The notes under the pieces: model-generated
Database searches by the model: none
The model's input: the letters and a program-made list of their open reading frames with translations, nothing else
Told to the model about the DNA's origin: nothing
NCBI GenBank assembly: GCA_026214975.1
Contig: CM047808.1
Span: 59,918,583 to 59,982,582, forward strand
Length of the DNA: 64,000 bases
Reading direction: 5' to 3'
From: Gentiana macrophylla
Lineage: Eukaryota > Streptophyta > Magnoliopsida > Gentianales > Gentianaceae
In this document: positions 34,427 through 46,923 of the stretch, piece after piece
Layout: each line of letters opens with the position of its first letter
How positions within the stretch are numbered: position 1 is the first letter of the stretch
Translations under genes and position numbers: made by a program

Positions 34427-36105
34427 ACCAACGGTCAATTTTATATATAAATAATTTTTTTATTCATGTCGAGTTTTCTGTTTTAGAGTCTGTTTTTTTT
34501 GTTTTTGAGTCCCTCTGGTTGTCTGCTCTGTGAAAAAATTCCAAAATCTGGAACAGCTAGTTTCGCTCCCAAATAGATCGCCTCTCGCGCCGCCGACAAG
34601 CCTGGTTCGATTCTCACGGAATTTCGTGTGTCTGTTTATCTCCAGATGTTTAATCCGTGAGGTCTCGATATAGCGACATGGGAAACCATGTTAAAATCGA
34701 TCACGGTCCGTTTTGTTTTTCTTCTGTTTGCAGAAACCAGGGAAGCAATAATCCGAGTCAGTAATTTTTCGCGGGCGCTGAGTAAATAACCCAGCGACAT
34801 GTTGAACTACAAATCTACGATGGGAAAGAAATGGAAGAAACACCTTTAAAACACCAAGATGGCTCCGAGAAAATAAATATTAAGGTTCGAATTATTCGTG
34901 GTACAATGTTGAAGGCAAGGTACTACATTTTTTGCTTATGTTTTACTATCTTTTGGTTTTTGAGCATAAGTTAGCCTATACATGAACCTGAGTATGAATC
35001 TTAGCCCGGAGTTGGTTTGTAAGATTAATTTTATTAGTGTGGAAGGTTCTGCCCCAAATCTGTCTCATCTAGAGGGCGTAGTAGGGAAACATGTAGTCGT
35101 TGAAAGGAAGCAGTGAATAAAGAGTTCCTCGTAGTTCTGTAAAAATCTCATTGTCCTATACATGAGATTGCTTCTACTGGCCATGGGAGCAACAATTTGT
35201 GTAGTTTTAAGAATTCCCAAACTAAAGAAGACGTTGAGTTTTGAGAGAGCATAATGAAGCAGCATTATAGAGGATTTGATTAAAATGGGTCCCTATGACT
35301 AAATCTGCCTAGAATTCACTAATTCCTAAAACGAGAGCATAGGTAAGAGCTTTGTATAAATGGTATGGATAAATGTCGTTTCCTAGGTCTCACAACCAAA
35401 GGAAGGATATTAATCCGCAAAAGCGACGAGCCCACCTCATATAGTGCTCAAGTGGTCAACATCTAGCGATCCAAGAAGGATAACTGACAAGGATAATTTT
35501 TGGAAAGTCGAGCTGAGGACTTTAAACTCAGAACTACTTCTTTAAAACCCTTAGGATTTCTTTTTAGGATTTTAGGTTTTTTGTCCCATAAGAGTAACGT
35601 GACATATGTTGAGGTTTTTTATTTTGCCGTTTTCCGATGGCCGTTAGGCTAAGGATGTGCAAAACTTTTTTACTCAATATAGGCCACGTGAAATAGAGTT
35701 CCGTAGGAGATTCAAGAAATTGCTAAAGAAAAGGAAATTTAGCAATCAACCTTAAGATGGAAGCAATAAGAGAGCTTGAGAATCACTGAAAATGTAACAG
35801 AGAATGATTGGTGCAAACAAGAACGCTTTTTGGTCAACCCCCAAAACTTTTTAGAATGGCGATCCGAGTGAAAATCCAAAATGGTGTGCAATTCGTTCTG
35901 CAACTATCCTTATCCTTTCTTTTGTACCTTTTCACCCTTCAACTTTTCTATTCTCTCACCAATCTGTCTCACAATTCACATTTCTAACAATTCTTTCATT
36001 CCCTCTCTTTCTTTCCATCTATTTCACTCTCCCACCCTAACCCAATCCCTTAAACAATACCCACCCAACACACAATTTCTTACCCACCCTTTATCTTTTC
36101 TTACC
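34427..36105 (+). other. Ath-1 internal region, 5' part, non-coding
   Basis: No ORF has recognisable coding character. It begins with a T-rich leader and ends with a pyrimidine-rich tract (35895-36105), in which an 88-codon ORF is only low complexity. I recognise no gag motif or zinc knuckle on either strand. Confidence 0.6.
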
Positions 36106-36110
36106 ATCCT
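36106..36110. repeat. Target site duplication of Tek-1 (ATCCT)
   Basis: ATCCT at 36106-36110 and 44951-44955. Confidence 0.95.
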
Positions 36111-36742
36111 TGTAATATCCCGAAATTTTGACTTCCTAATTAATTAGTAAAAGATCTAATTATTTGGGAAATTATGGAAATTATTAATTTTATGGAAGGA
36201 TTTATTAATAATTGAAAAGGAGTTTTAAGTAGTTAATAAATAAAAAGGGTTTTATTTATTACATCCACCCTTATTTTTTCCCAAACACAAAATTTTAGCC
36301 CCAAAACCCTCCCCTTGCCATCGGCCCTTGTAAGGAAGAAGGAGAGAAAAATCTCTCCTTGGTGTTTAGGAATTCGTCGTCGTCATCACCGGTAAGCATC
36401 GTTGTTTCTTTTCCTACATGCGTTGGGAAGGGGCTGTGTTCGATCTAGGGTTCTACCTTTGGGGGTCACTAGAAATGTTTGGTGATCGCTGTTTTTTTTA
36501 TAGATTCGGGCTTCGTAGAGGAGCGATTTTAGATCGATAGTTGAGGGCCTTCAAGAAACGCAGCTTAACCGCTAAGAATATTTCTACGTTTTGCGCTCCG
36601 TTTGGTTTGCAAGAGGGGATTTTGATATGATACTTTTGTATGGAGTTTTCTGGGCTTAAAGTGTTGCTTTTGTTGCTGTTTTGTTGAGAAATGGCTCAGA
36701 AATCGTGTGGAGAATTGTTAGGGTTCGAGATGAAACCTAGGT

Positions 36743-37060
36743 GGACGGGCGTCCAGGCCTTTTGGACGGGCGTCTGCCTTGATTTCATGTCGAGGCAGCG
36801 TCGGATATTCTCGGCGGACGCCTGAGGGTTGTTTTACATTCGAGATCTAACTCATTAAGGTGGGCGGAGTCTAGACATTTTGGGCGGGCGTCGCGCTTTG
36901 ATTTCACGTCGAGGCGGGCGTCCGGTTATTCTGGACGGACGTTTGAGGGGTTGTTTTACATTTAGGATCTAACTCGGTTAGAGTGGACGGGCGTCCGTAT
37001 ATTCGGACGGGCGCGTCGATGGTTTGACGGGCGTCCGTAGAGTCCTGGACGGGCGTCCAG
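36743..37060 (+). repeat. GGACGGGCGTCC array in the Tek-1 5' LTR
   Basis: About ten copies of the near-palindrome GGACGGGCGTCC or variants, separated by 10-45 bases, in an otherwise AT-rich LTR. The 3' LTR has the matching array at 43655-43980, with different copy details. Confidence 0.85.
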
Positions 37061-37196
37061 TCTATGTTGTGTTCCTTCTTTGGTAACCGTGGTTTCATCT
37101 TATGAACATATTTTGGGGGTCATGTCTTGATGGGTCAGGGATATTGACATTACTGAGGGATTTGGATTTTAGGCATTGAGGTTTGTAGACCCGTAG

Positions 37197-37348
37197 TGGT
37201 CGGGCCGGACAGGTAGCACCCAAAGCCGGGAACCCGGAAGGTTTCCTTACGACTTCAATGACCTTAACGTATTTGGGGAGTTGCAGACATTGGTATGGTC
37301 GGGCCGGACAGGGTAGCACCCGAAGCCGGGAACCCGGGAAGGTTTCCT
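37197..37348 (+). repeat. Duplicated block TGGTCGGGCCGGACAGG in the Tek-1 5' LTR
   Basis: Two copies (37197-37248 and 37296-37348) of a unit containing GGTCGGGCCGGACAGG, AGCCGGGAACCCGG and AAGGTTTCCT. The 3' LTR equivalents are 44117-44169 and 44218-44270. Confidence 0.85.
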
Positions 37349-38030
37349 CACACCCCAGTACGCGATGGTCCATTTAAATTAATGGTACCATTGGATGACC
37401 TTTAGGATCCTCCTCTTTAGGGGTTTACCCTTTTGAGGGATGTGCACATTCGGGACCTTTAGGCATAGGTGGAGTGTGGTGTTCTGTATCTTCTTTGTAT
37501 GGGTTGAATCATTTATAGTTTGGTTGTTTTCTCTTTTGAGTGGTGGTAGGTTGTTCTCTTTGTGGTGTTGGTCTTGACGTACGGTTCGAAAGTTTTAATT
37601 CAACTTTATAGTTAATCCGTTTTCTTTTATATACTAGACTTATTCTTACTCAACTTTATAGTTGACGGTTTTACTTTCGTTTTACCCTGCTATGAACCAT
37701 TTATGGGGAGCAGATCCTTAGCAGGTACTTCTATGGATGTTTGCTTGTCGCTGGGATGTCGCGGGGTTAGAGAGCCACGTAGTCGCAGTCACATGTTTTC
37801 TACATTATTTGGGATTTTACATTTTTTTTTAGATTTTGACGTTCCGCATAATTTCATTTTCTTCAGGATATTTGTAATCACTTTAATACTTTCTTTTAAA
37901 ATAATGAATGTTTATTTTCTTTCTGTTGTGGAATGTCTAATGCTACCGCCATGACTGTGTGTCGTGATGAGTGGCACTACGGTGACCAATACCGGCGGCC
38001 GACGGGATTGGAAGCCGGGGTGTTACAAAG

Positions 38031-38042
38031 TGGTATCAGAGA
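38031..38042 (+). other. Primer binding site of Tek-1
   Basis: TGGTATCAGAGA, three bases after the LTR, initiator Met-tRNA type, usual in chromoviruses. Confidence 0.88.
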
Positions 38043-38290
38043 CGTTCGACTCCAGGACCACCTCCTAAAATGAACCTTAAGAATAAATTCACTAAAATAA
38101 GCACAGTGAGGATGTGTGGGGTAGGTATTGAATTCTATGTAGGGAAGGTACGGTAAATTCTGATGTATGTGGAAATGTGGCTGTGTGTTGCAATTAATTT
38201 GAACAGTAAGTGTTAGTATATGTGAAATATTCTGTGGCATGATATAGGTGATAATTGAATACATGATTGTTTACTTTTGTAGTTTTAGCT

Positions 38291-39523
38291 ATGCCTCCTA
38301 GGAATGGAAATGAGAGGGACAAGCTGATTGATCAGTTGGTTAAAATGAATCAAGACCTGATTCAGGCGGTCAACAAGCTGACGGAGGATCGTTCTCAGGG
38401 GTCAACCACCGGCCTGACTAGGGCCGTGAGTCAGCATAGGCCTAGTCAGTACGATGGTAAGGGAGATCCTAAGGGACTCGAGCGGTGGATTAGAGAGTTT
38501 GAGAAGATCTTCACCACTCTAGGCTGTCCAGAGGAACTGAAGGTCGACCAAGCTTCCTTCTACTTGGTTGACAGGGCTGATTTGTGGTGGGGTGCTATCA
38601 AAGATCGGTTGGCTCAGACTAAAAATGAGCAAGGGAAATCAGTAGTGGTACCATTGAACTGGACCGAGTTTAAGCAGGAACTGAGGCGTGAATTATTTCC
38701 CGAATCTAAGAGGAAAGAGCTGCGGGTTGAGTTCGACAATCTCCGATCGGGGGATATGACTGTTCAAGAATATTACGAGAAGTTTGTCGACTTGGCAGTT
38801 TATGCATCTGAGCTAGTGCCGACTGAAGAGGCCAAGATGGTGAAGTTTGAGCAACACTTAGATTTAGCGATCCGGGATCGTATGGGGGCAAGCAGGGGCT
38901 TCACGAGCCTAAAAGAGATGTGTGAAGTAGCATGCAACATTGAGAGGATTCGGAGAGAGGTTAAAGCGGCATATGCTACTAACTAGAGGAAGAGTGTCTC
39001 TGAGGACAATCAGGGGCAGCAAAAATGTAGTAATTCTGGGAACCCTCCAGCACGACACTCCTTTTCGGCAGGTTCCCACGTTACCAGAGGCAGCGGCGGT
39101 CAGCCAGTGAGAGGTGACTCTCAGGGGTTTAGTCGGCCACGAAGTTATCATTGCAAGCGGTGCCAGAGAAATCATCCGGGTACCGATTGTTCAGGTGCAC
39201 AAGTTCAGTTTCACAACTGCGGGAAGTTTGGACATAGACGGTTTGAGTGTTTTGCGGCTCCAACACCTGCCGGGTAGGCATCGGTTACGGGAAGCAACAT
39301 GGGTGGGGCTCCAGGGAGCAACACGGGGAACATGGGTAGGGGTAACCAGCAGCAGAGTGGTACTCCTGCACAGAGCCGACAAGGGGGTGCACCTACGACC
39401 ACTGGTGGAAATAGAAACCGACCATCAGGGTCGGCCAAAGACACGGTTCGGGGGCTGAAAAAATCAGGCCCGGAGATTATTCGCCTTTGGGCGGAGAGGA
39501 GGCCGAGCAGAGCAACCACGTAG
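38291..39523 (+). pseudogene. Gag of Tek-1
   Basis: The ATG at 38291 (MPPRNGNERD) is preferred over upstream in-frame codons. The retrotransposon gag core spans residues 50-200 (YDGKGDPKGLERWIREFEKI; ADLWWGAIK; FDNLRSGDMTVQEYYEKF). In-frame TAG stops lie at 38984-38986 and 39276-39278. Between them are the zinc-binding segments CKRCQRNHPGTDC and HNCGKFGHRRFEC, the second with its first Cys replaced by His. A Gly/Gln/Ser-rich tail leads to a frameshift near 39470 and the protease. Confidence 0.9.
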
Positions 39524-42500
39524 TGATGGGTAATTTTCTGGTTAACTCATTCTTATCCTATGTACTTTTTGATTCGGGTGCATCATGTTCCTTTGTAGCA
39601 AGTTCGCATGTTTTGAGGTTAGGCCTAGCTACATTTGAGGTGATTGACAGTAAGTTTATGCAACCATCAGGAGAGTTAGTACCATGTTCTAAGTTGTATA
39701 GAGATGTACCGTTAGTGATTTTGGGAGTCAACTTGTCGGTTGACTTGATCGAGTTCCCTCTTGAGAACTTCGACGTTATTTTGGGTATGGATTGGTTGAA
39801 CCGGCATAAAGCCAAGATTGACTGTGAGCAGAAGAAGGTGACATTGAGAGGCCCTAAAGGGGTGCGAGTATCTTACAAGTGATTTGTGGATAAACCTAAT
39901 GTGAAGATCATTTCGGTGGTGACTTTGAGATCTCTCATCAAGAAAGGGTACCCGTTGTTTATGTGTCACGTACATTATGTAAGCAACGGGGATCCTAAAC
40001 TAACGGACATTTAGGTAGTCCGTGATTTTGGGGATGTATTGCCGGACGAGATACCAGGTATGCCACCCTAGAGGGAGGTAGATTTTGCAATGGAGTTGGT
40101 GCCCGGGACCAGACCGATATCGAAAGCACCTTATCGTATGGCACCTAAAGAATTAGCGGAACTAAAGGTACAATTGGAAGAACTGCTCGATAAGGGGTAC
40201 ATTCGACCGAGTGTGTCACCGTGGGGAGCACCGGTGTTGTTTGTGAAGAAGAAGGATGGTAGTATGCGGCTGTGTATTGATTACCGGGAGTTGAACAACG
40301 TCACAGTGAAGAACAAGTATCCGTTACCGAGGATCGATGACTTGTTCGACCAACTTCGAGGCGTATATTTTCGAAAGATTGATTTGCGATCGGGTATCAC
40401 CACTTCGGGGTAGCGGATCATGCGGATATCCCAAAGACCGCATTTCGTACCAGGTACGGACACTATGAGTTCATGGTCATGCCTTTCGGATTGACCAACG
40501 GACCAGCAGTTTTCATGGATTTAATGAACCGGGTATTCAGACCCTACTTAGACCAGTTTGTGGTAGTCTTTATCGACGACATCCTGGTCTACTCTAAGAC
40601 TAAGGAAGAACATGCCGAGCACCTGAGACTCGTACTGCAGATTTTACGGGAAAAACAACTGTATGCGAAACTGTCTAAATGTGAATTCTGGTTGGAACGA
40701 GTGGCATTCTTGGGGCATGTTGTCTCGAAAGACGGTGTATCCGTTGACCCGAGCAAGATAGAGGCAGTGGTAAGATGGCCAACACCTAAGAATGTTGCAG
40801 AAATCCGAAGCTTCTTGGTTTTGGTTGGATATTACCGAAGATTTGTAAAAGACTTTTCCAAGATTGCGAGGCCGATGACTGCATTGATGCAGAAAAAGAA
40901 CCGGTTTAAGTGGGATGACAATTGCGAGAGGGCATTCCAACTAATTAAGGAACGGTTGACTACAGCTCCGGTGCTAGCATTACCAGACGGGAATGAGGAC
41001 ATCGAGGTTTATACTGATGCATCGAAGAATGGGCTGGGCTGTGTGCTGATGCAACGGAGGCGAGTGATCGCGTATGCATCAAGGCAGCTTAAGCCGTATG
41101 AGAGTAACTACCCGACGCATGACTTAGAGTTGGCAGCTGTGGTCTTCGCATTAAAGATATGGCGACACTATGGGTTAACATTCAAGGTATTCTCAGATCA
41201 CAAGAGTCTGAAGTACATATTTACACAGAAGGAGCTCAATATGCGTCAGAGGCGTTGGTTGGAGCTAATTAAAGATTACGATACTTGGAAATCCAATATC
41301 ACGAGGGGAAGGCCAATGTAGTGGCGGACGCTTTGAGTCAGAAATCGATTCATTCCTTGTGCAAGGAAGTAGCTCGGATCAGATTGCGAGAAGAGTTGGA
41401 CCGCATGGATATTTGTGTCATCCAGAAAGGCGGAGATAAAAGCGACTTCGTCTTGCAGCCTGAATTATACGCTGAGATCTGGGTGAGACAGGTGGGTGAC
41501 AAGGTGATCGAGGCAAAGAAGGCCAAGATTGGTACAGATGGGGCAGCTGATTTTATGTTACACGAGGATGGTAGTATCCGGTTTAGAGGTCGGTGGTGTG
41601 TACCAGCTGACAAAGAACTCAAGAGGCGGATCTTGAGTGAAGCCCATAGTACGCCTTATTCGGTTCATCCGGGAGGAGACAAACTGTATAAAGATCTCGG
41701 AAAACCTTTTGGTGGCCCAACATGAAACGCTAAGCAGCGAAATTTGTGTCAAAGTGCTTGACTTGTCGAAGATCAAGATTGAACATCGACGGCCACAGGG
41801 TATCTTTGCGGCCGTTGGATGTGCCGGTTTGGAAGTGGGATTCCATCTCCATGGATTTTGTATGCGGATTACCGAGGAGCCCTAAAGGGAATAATATGAT
41901 TTGGGTCGTTGTGGATAGACTGACTAAAGCGGTGCATTTCATTCCGATGAAAGACACTTGGAGTAAGACGGAGTTGGCTATAGCATACCGGAGAAATATT
42001 GTGAGACTACATGGTATACCCAGCAGCATTGTGTCAGATAGAGACGCGATATTCATATCTCGGTTTTGGCAGGAGCTACAGGCAGCCTTGGGGACGGAAC
42101 TATGAATGAGTACAGCTTTTCACCCTACTACCGATGGTCAGACGGAGAGGACCATACAAACCTCGGAAGACATGCTAAGGGCATGTGTGTTAGAATTCAA
42201 AGGCCCTTGGGAGGAAAGGCTCGATCTTATTGAGTTTTCGTACAACAAGAGCTACCATGCCAGTATTAAGATGGCACCTTTTGAGGCACTTTACGGTAGG
42301 AAGTGCAAGAGTCCGGTTTGTTGGGACGATTCGTCCGAGGCAGTGGTTTTGGGACTGCAGATGATTGAAGATACGGTCAAGCGAGTACTGCACAATCCGA
42401 GAAAAGATGAAGGCGCCAGGATAGGCGTAAGAGTTATGCGAGACTTACACCGCCGGGATATTGAGTTCACGTGGGCGATAAAGTATTGCTTCGAGTATCA

Positions 42501-42886
42501 CCAACCGAGATGAGTAATGCGTTTTGGCAAAAGGAAGTTGAGTCCCAAGCATTGGGGCCATATGAGGTCTTGGACCGCATAGGTGAAGTGGCATATCGAC
42601 TAGCTTTGCCACCGGCGTTGGATAAAGTGCATAACGTGTTCCATGTATCTAAATTGCGCAAGTCGTGAGTGATCCTTCTCACGTGATCGAACCGGAGGTG
42701 GTTGAGCTGGATCGATCCTTGACTTACGAGGAGGTACCGGTGCATATATTAGATACCAAGGTACGGAAAACAAGGGGCGTAAGGTTAGCATCGTCAAGGT
42801 CTTATGGTCTAACCATGCCACCGAGGAGGCGACATGGGAAGCTGAGGATGCTATGCGACAGAAGTACCTGCATTTGTTCACTTAAG
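39487..42886 (+). pseudogene. Pol of Tek-1: protease, RT, RNase H, integrase, chromodomain
   Basis: Protease: VLFDSGASCSFVA and FDVILGMDWLNRHKA. Stops at 39880, 40012 and 40069. [39 protein letters not shown], frameshift near 40393, then the FIDD box ([11 protein letters not shown], about 40570). RNase [14 protein letters not shown] and [20 protein letters not shown]. Frameshifts near 41281 and 41690. Integrase: zinc finger H..H..CLTCRR, Asp in SMDFVCGLP, Asp in VSDRDAIF, Glu in DGQTERTIQ. After ALDKVHNVFHVSKLRKS the chromodomain-like tail reads YEEVPVHILDTKVRKTRG and, after a shift, VKVLWSNHATEEATWEAED to a stop at 42884. The chromodomain is known to guide integration to marked chromatin. 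Confidence 0.93.
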
Positions 42887-43008
42887 GTATGCAATTTTCA
42901 AGCCTTGTACGTAAATCCTTTTGCTTATCTTCGGGGACAAAGGGTGTTTTAAGGGAGGGTGGAACAATGCCCGGTACGAACCTGAACATCGAGGACGAAG
43001 TGGTTTTT

Positions 43009-43023
43009 TAAGGGGGGGGAGGA
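43009..43023 (+). promoter_or_regulatory. Polypurine tract of Tek-1
   Basis: AAGGGGGGGGAGGA directly before TGTAATATCC. Confidence 0.85.
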
Positions 43024-43654
43024 TGTAATATCCCGAAATTTTGACTTCCTAATTAATTAGAAAAAGATCTAATTATTTGGGAAATTATGGAAATTATTAA
43101 TTTTATGGAGGGATTTACTAATAATTGAAAAGGAGTTTTAAGTAGTTAATAAATAAAAAGGGTTTTATTTATTACATCCTCCCTTATTTTTCCCCAAACA
43201 CACAATTTTAGCCCCAAAACCCTCCCCTTGCCGTCGGCCCTTGTAAGGAAGAAGGAGAGAAAAATCTCTCCTTGGTGTTTAGGAATTTGTCGTCGTCATC
43301 ATCGGTAAGCATCGTTGTTTCTTTTCCTACATGCGTTGGGAAGGGGCTGTGTTCGATCTAGGGTTCTACCTTTGGGGGTCACTAGAATTGTTTGGTGATC
43401 GCTGTTTTTTTATAGATTCGGGCTTCGTAGAGGAGCGATTTTAGCTCGATAGCTGAGGGCCTTCAAGAAACGCAGCTTAACCGGTAAGAATATTTCTACG
43501 TTTTGCGCTCCGTTTGGTTTGCAAGAGGGGATTTTGATATGATACTTTTGTATGGAGTTTTCTGGGCTTAAAGTGTTGCTTTTGCTGCTGTTTTGTTGAG
43601 AAACGGCTCAGAAATCGTGTGGAGAATTGTTAGGGTTCGAGATGAAACCCAGGT

Positions 43655-43980
43655 GGACGGGCGTCCAGGCCTTTTGGACGGGCGTGCGCGCTTTGATTTC
43701 ATGTCGACGGGCGTCGGATATTCGGGCGGACGTCCTGAGGGTATTTTTACTTTCGAGATCTAACTCTGTTAAGGTGGGCGGCCGTCTGAGACATTTTGGA
43801 CGGGCGTGCGCTTTGATTTCACGTCGACGGGCGTCCGGTTATTCTCGACGGACGCCTGGAGGGGGTTGTTTTACATTCGAGATCTAACTCGATTCACGAT
43901 GGGCGGGCGTCCGTATATATTACGACGGGCGTCTGATGGTTTGCGCGGGTGTCCCGTAGAGTCCTTGGACGGGCGTCCAG
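43655..43980 (+). repeat. GGACGGGCGTCC array in the Tek-1 3' LTR
   Basis: Same array as at 36743-37060; several units differ (GCGTGCGCGC, GGGCGGCCGTC) by small insertions and losses. Confidence 0.85.
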
Positions 43981-44116
43981 TCTATGTTGTGTTCCTTCTT
44001 TGGTAACCGTGGTTTCATCTTATGAACATATTTTGAGGGTCATGTCTTGATGGGTCAGGGATATTGACATTAATGAGGGATATGGATTTTTGGCATTGAG
44101 GTTTGTAGACCCGTAG

Positions 44117-44270
44117 TGGTCGGGCCGGACAGGGTAGCACCCAAAGCCGGGAACCCGGGAAGGTTTCCTTACGACTTCAATGACCTTAACGTATTTGGGG
44201 AGTTGCAGACATTGGTATGGTCGGGCCGGACAGGGGAGCACCCGAAGCCGGGAACCCGGGAAGGTTTCCT
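44117..44270 (+). repeat. Duplicated block in the Tek-1 3' LTR
   Basis: Copies at 44117-44169 and 44218-44270, as in the 5' LTR. Confidence 0.85.
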
Positions 44271-44955
44271 TGCACCCCAGTACGCGATGGTCCATTTAAA
44301 TTAATGGTACCATTGGATGACCTTTAGGATCCTCCTCTTTAGGGGTTTACCCTTTTGAGGGATGTGCACATTCGGGACCTTTAGGCATAGGTGGAGTGTG
44401 GTGTTCTGTATCTTCTTTGTATGGGTTGAATCATTTATAGTTTGGTTGTTTTCTCTTTTGAGTGGTGGTAGGTTGTTCTCTTTGTGGTGTTGGTCTTGAC
44501 GTACGGTTCGAAAGTTTTAATTCAACTTGATAGTTAATTTCCATTTTCTTTTATATACTAGACTTATTCTTACACAACTTTATAGTTGACGGTTTTACTT
44601 TCGTTTGACCCTGCTATGAACCATTTATGTGGAGCAGATCCTTAGCAGGTACTTCTATGGATGTTTGCTTGTCGCTGGGATGTCGCGGGGTTAGAGAGCC
44701 ACGTAGTCGCAGTCACATGTTTTCTACATTATTTGGGATTTTACATTTTTTTTAGATTTTGACGTTCCGCATAATTTCATTTTCTTCAGGATATTTGTAA
44801 TCACTTTAATACTTTCTTTTAAAATAATGAATGTTTATTTTCTTTCTGTTGTGGAATGTTGAATGCTACTGCCACGACTGTGTGTCGTGATGAGTGGCAC
44901 TACAGTGACCAATACCGGCGGCCGACGGGATTGGAAGCCGGGGTGTTACAATCCT

Positions 44956-46886
44956 TATATATCTTTTTCTGAACCCATTATACTCTCAACCTCCATTTTG
45001 TTTACCAAATACCCTTGTGTTGCGGAATTAGAAGTATTGCTGAGTTTTAATGATTATCTTTTATCATTTTGGTTTTCATGATCCTAGCTGGGGTAAGTGT
45101 AGCTCTGACCCTAGCTCGATTTTAAAAGTTTTTGGTTCGATCAAAATACAACTTATCTTTCTACCGGAAGTTTTACATTTCACACTTTTACGCCTATTCC
45201 GGTCAAGATGATGAGTTCTGTTCTAAAATATCATACCGATCCGGCCCTGTTGATGACGGTTATGACTTTTACGTGATACATTGGGTTATTAGTAATATCG
45301 AGGAGAAGCTACATCTCCCTAAGTTGTTGATATCCAATGAAAACGTGAAGCGTTTGCGCTAAGTATTTGATTTTATTCTTTAGCCGATAGGTCACATTCA
45401 ATCTGTTATACCTTACCAAGTTTCTCTCTTTTGCGCTGGATTAAATACCGTATCAATCTGGTAAACCTCGTGTTCTCCCACACGGGGTAATGCTTTTTGA
45501 TCTTTGTCTTCTCCACCCAGTTTTAAGAATATTTAAGCGGTGGAGGATATCGATGAAGACTACCATCTTTACTTGATTGTTTATTTTTCTTTACATTTAG
45601 TATTTTTCTTTTTGCGTCTATATATGTATCCCTTTTTTTAGACTTCGTGTCTGAACGAGTAGTTTTAACTCTTTGGTTTTCCTTGTCATTGGTTGTATGA
45701 AATAAAGTGGCTTAAATTGTTTTTGGATATTTTATATCTAATTACTACCACATTCTTTCATAACTTCCATTGATGTGTTATTACCGGTTTCGTGGAGTTT
45801 CTGTTTGGTTTGCTTAAACAGGTTTTCCCTTACTTCTCCACGACGTGCTTAGATTACTCCGATGTTCTGCATTTACTTGAGAGCCGTTTCCAGAGCTAAG
45901 TCTTTTTCTTAAAATCTCCTTTTTCTTTGTCATTGGGGACAATGCCAAGTTTAAGTGGGGGGGTAGGAGACTTAGCTATGATATGTTATAACTAAAAATT
46001 AAATGAAACGGTGAAAAATTGAAAAAAATTGAATAAATGCCATATTATTTATCTCGTACCCTTAGAATTGTGAGTTCCTGGCTAAGAATTGATAGGAAAG
46101 GAACCGGGTAGCATGAGTACTTGATCATTTTATACTTATGTGAATGAAAATTTAAGGATATTCTTGCCGATTGTTGCAAGTAGTTATTTATTATTCGATT
46201 ACTCAATCTTTGAATCGAGTTTATTGTACGAATTATCATAACTGAAGAATTATGTGTACATTGCATAGATGATTGGTTATGTGGACTTAGTGTCGATATT
46301 TATCTGCTGATGTATTCCTATCTTCTGGCCATCAAAGCGGAGTAAAAAGCTTGAGAATTATCTGTGTTTTGACAAAGCGTTAAACACTGGGCTTGTAGTA
46401 ACATTACCAAAGTAGCCTCGCGCTTGTGGTAATATTCATGTTATTGACCAATCCGTGAAAGGGGATTCTTGCAATGCATAATTTACTTTTAAAGAAAGTT
46501 TCTTTCTTGAGATGTGTTAATGCTTGAAAATATGAAAATGTGAAAAAATTTCATCTTTTTAAGAGGCTTCGAGTATTTTTCTCGGTCTCCAAGTCCAAAA
46601 ACCTTCTACCTGACGCTCTTGCTTATTGCACCATGTCTTTACCCATTGAGAGGCTTAAGAAGTGGCAATACTGATGTTGGTAGGTTGAGACTGCGAAGTT
46701 AGCATAAACTTTAATCTTGCCACGAAAGTATAAAACTGAATGCACATGCACACATCACTTCGATTCATAGCGAGTAGCGAATAATGGATACCTTATGAGT
46801 ATGAATGGTATGAGTTGACTCGAGTTTCTTATGTAAGTATGACTTGACCATGGAAAATGTTGTCTTGGGGAATGACTTATTGATGC
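44956..46886 (+). other. Ath-1 internal region, 3' part
   Basis: Mostly non-coding. A 77-codon reading at 45132-45362 (starting at a non-ATG codon; FYRKFYISHFYAYSGQDDEF, IHWVISNIEEKLHLPKLL) has protein-like composition, but I do not recognise it; it may be the last remnant of a post-pol ORF. Apart from the G-rich tract at 45931-45970, I see nothing else. Confidence 0.5.
45931..45970 (+). promoter_or_regulatory. Internal polypurine-like tract of Ath-1
   Basis: CATTGGGGACAATG, then TTTAAGTGGGGGGGTAG. The same motif lies at 56857-56893 (minus strand) in Ath-2. Athila/Tat elements commonly carry this GGGGACAATG...AAGTGGGGGG block well before the 3' LTR. Confidence 0.7.
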
Positions 46887-46910
46887 TTTGTTCGGGACGA
46901 TCAAAGTCTA

Positions 46911-46923
46911 AGTGGGGGGTAGT
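46911..46923 (+). promoter_or_regulatory. Polypurine tract of Ath-1
   Basis: AGTGGGGGGTAGT directly before TGATGACG, preceded by TTCGGGACGATCAAAG, which Ath-2 shares. Confidence 0.85.

Larger units (their letters stand above)
36111..38027 (+). repeat. 5' LTR of Tek-1
   Basis: Contains a GC-rich array (36743-37060), a duplicated 52-base block (37197-37348) and an AT-rich end with GGAAGCCGGGGTGTTACA. No clear TATA box could be assigned. Confidence 0.95.
36111..44950 (+). mobile_element. Tek-1: Tekay/Del-like chromovirus (Ty3/gypsy)
   Basis: LTRs 36111-38027 (1917 bases) and 43024-44950 (1927 bases) begin TGTAATATCCCG and end GGGGTGTTACA. The domain order is gag, protease, RT, RNase H, integrase, chromodomain, the order of Ty3/gypsy chromoviruses. 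It is the innermost and therefore youngest layer of its nest, but gag-pol already has many stops and frameshifts. Confidence 0.95.
43024..44950 (+). repeat. 3' LTR of Tek-1
   Basis: Matches 36111-38027. Most differences are concentrated in the GC-rich array (43655-43980); the rest is nearly identical by eye. Confidence 0.95.

Noticed and set aside
35881..36147. 88-codon ORF as a gene
   Set aside because: Pyrimidine-rich low complexity that runs across the Tek-1 insertion junction.
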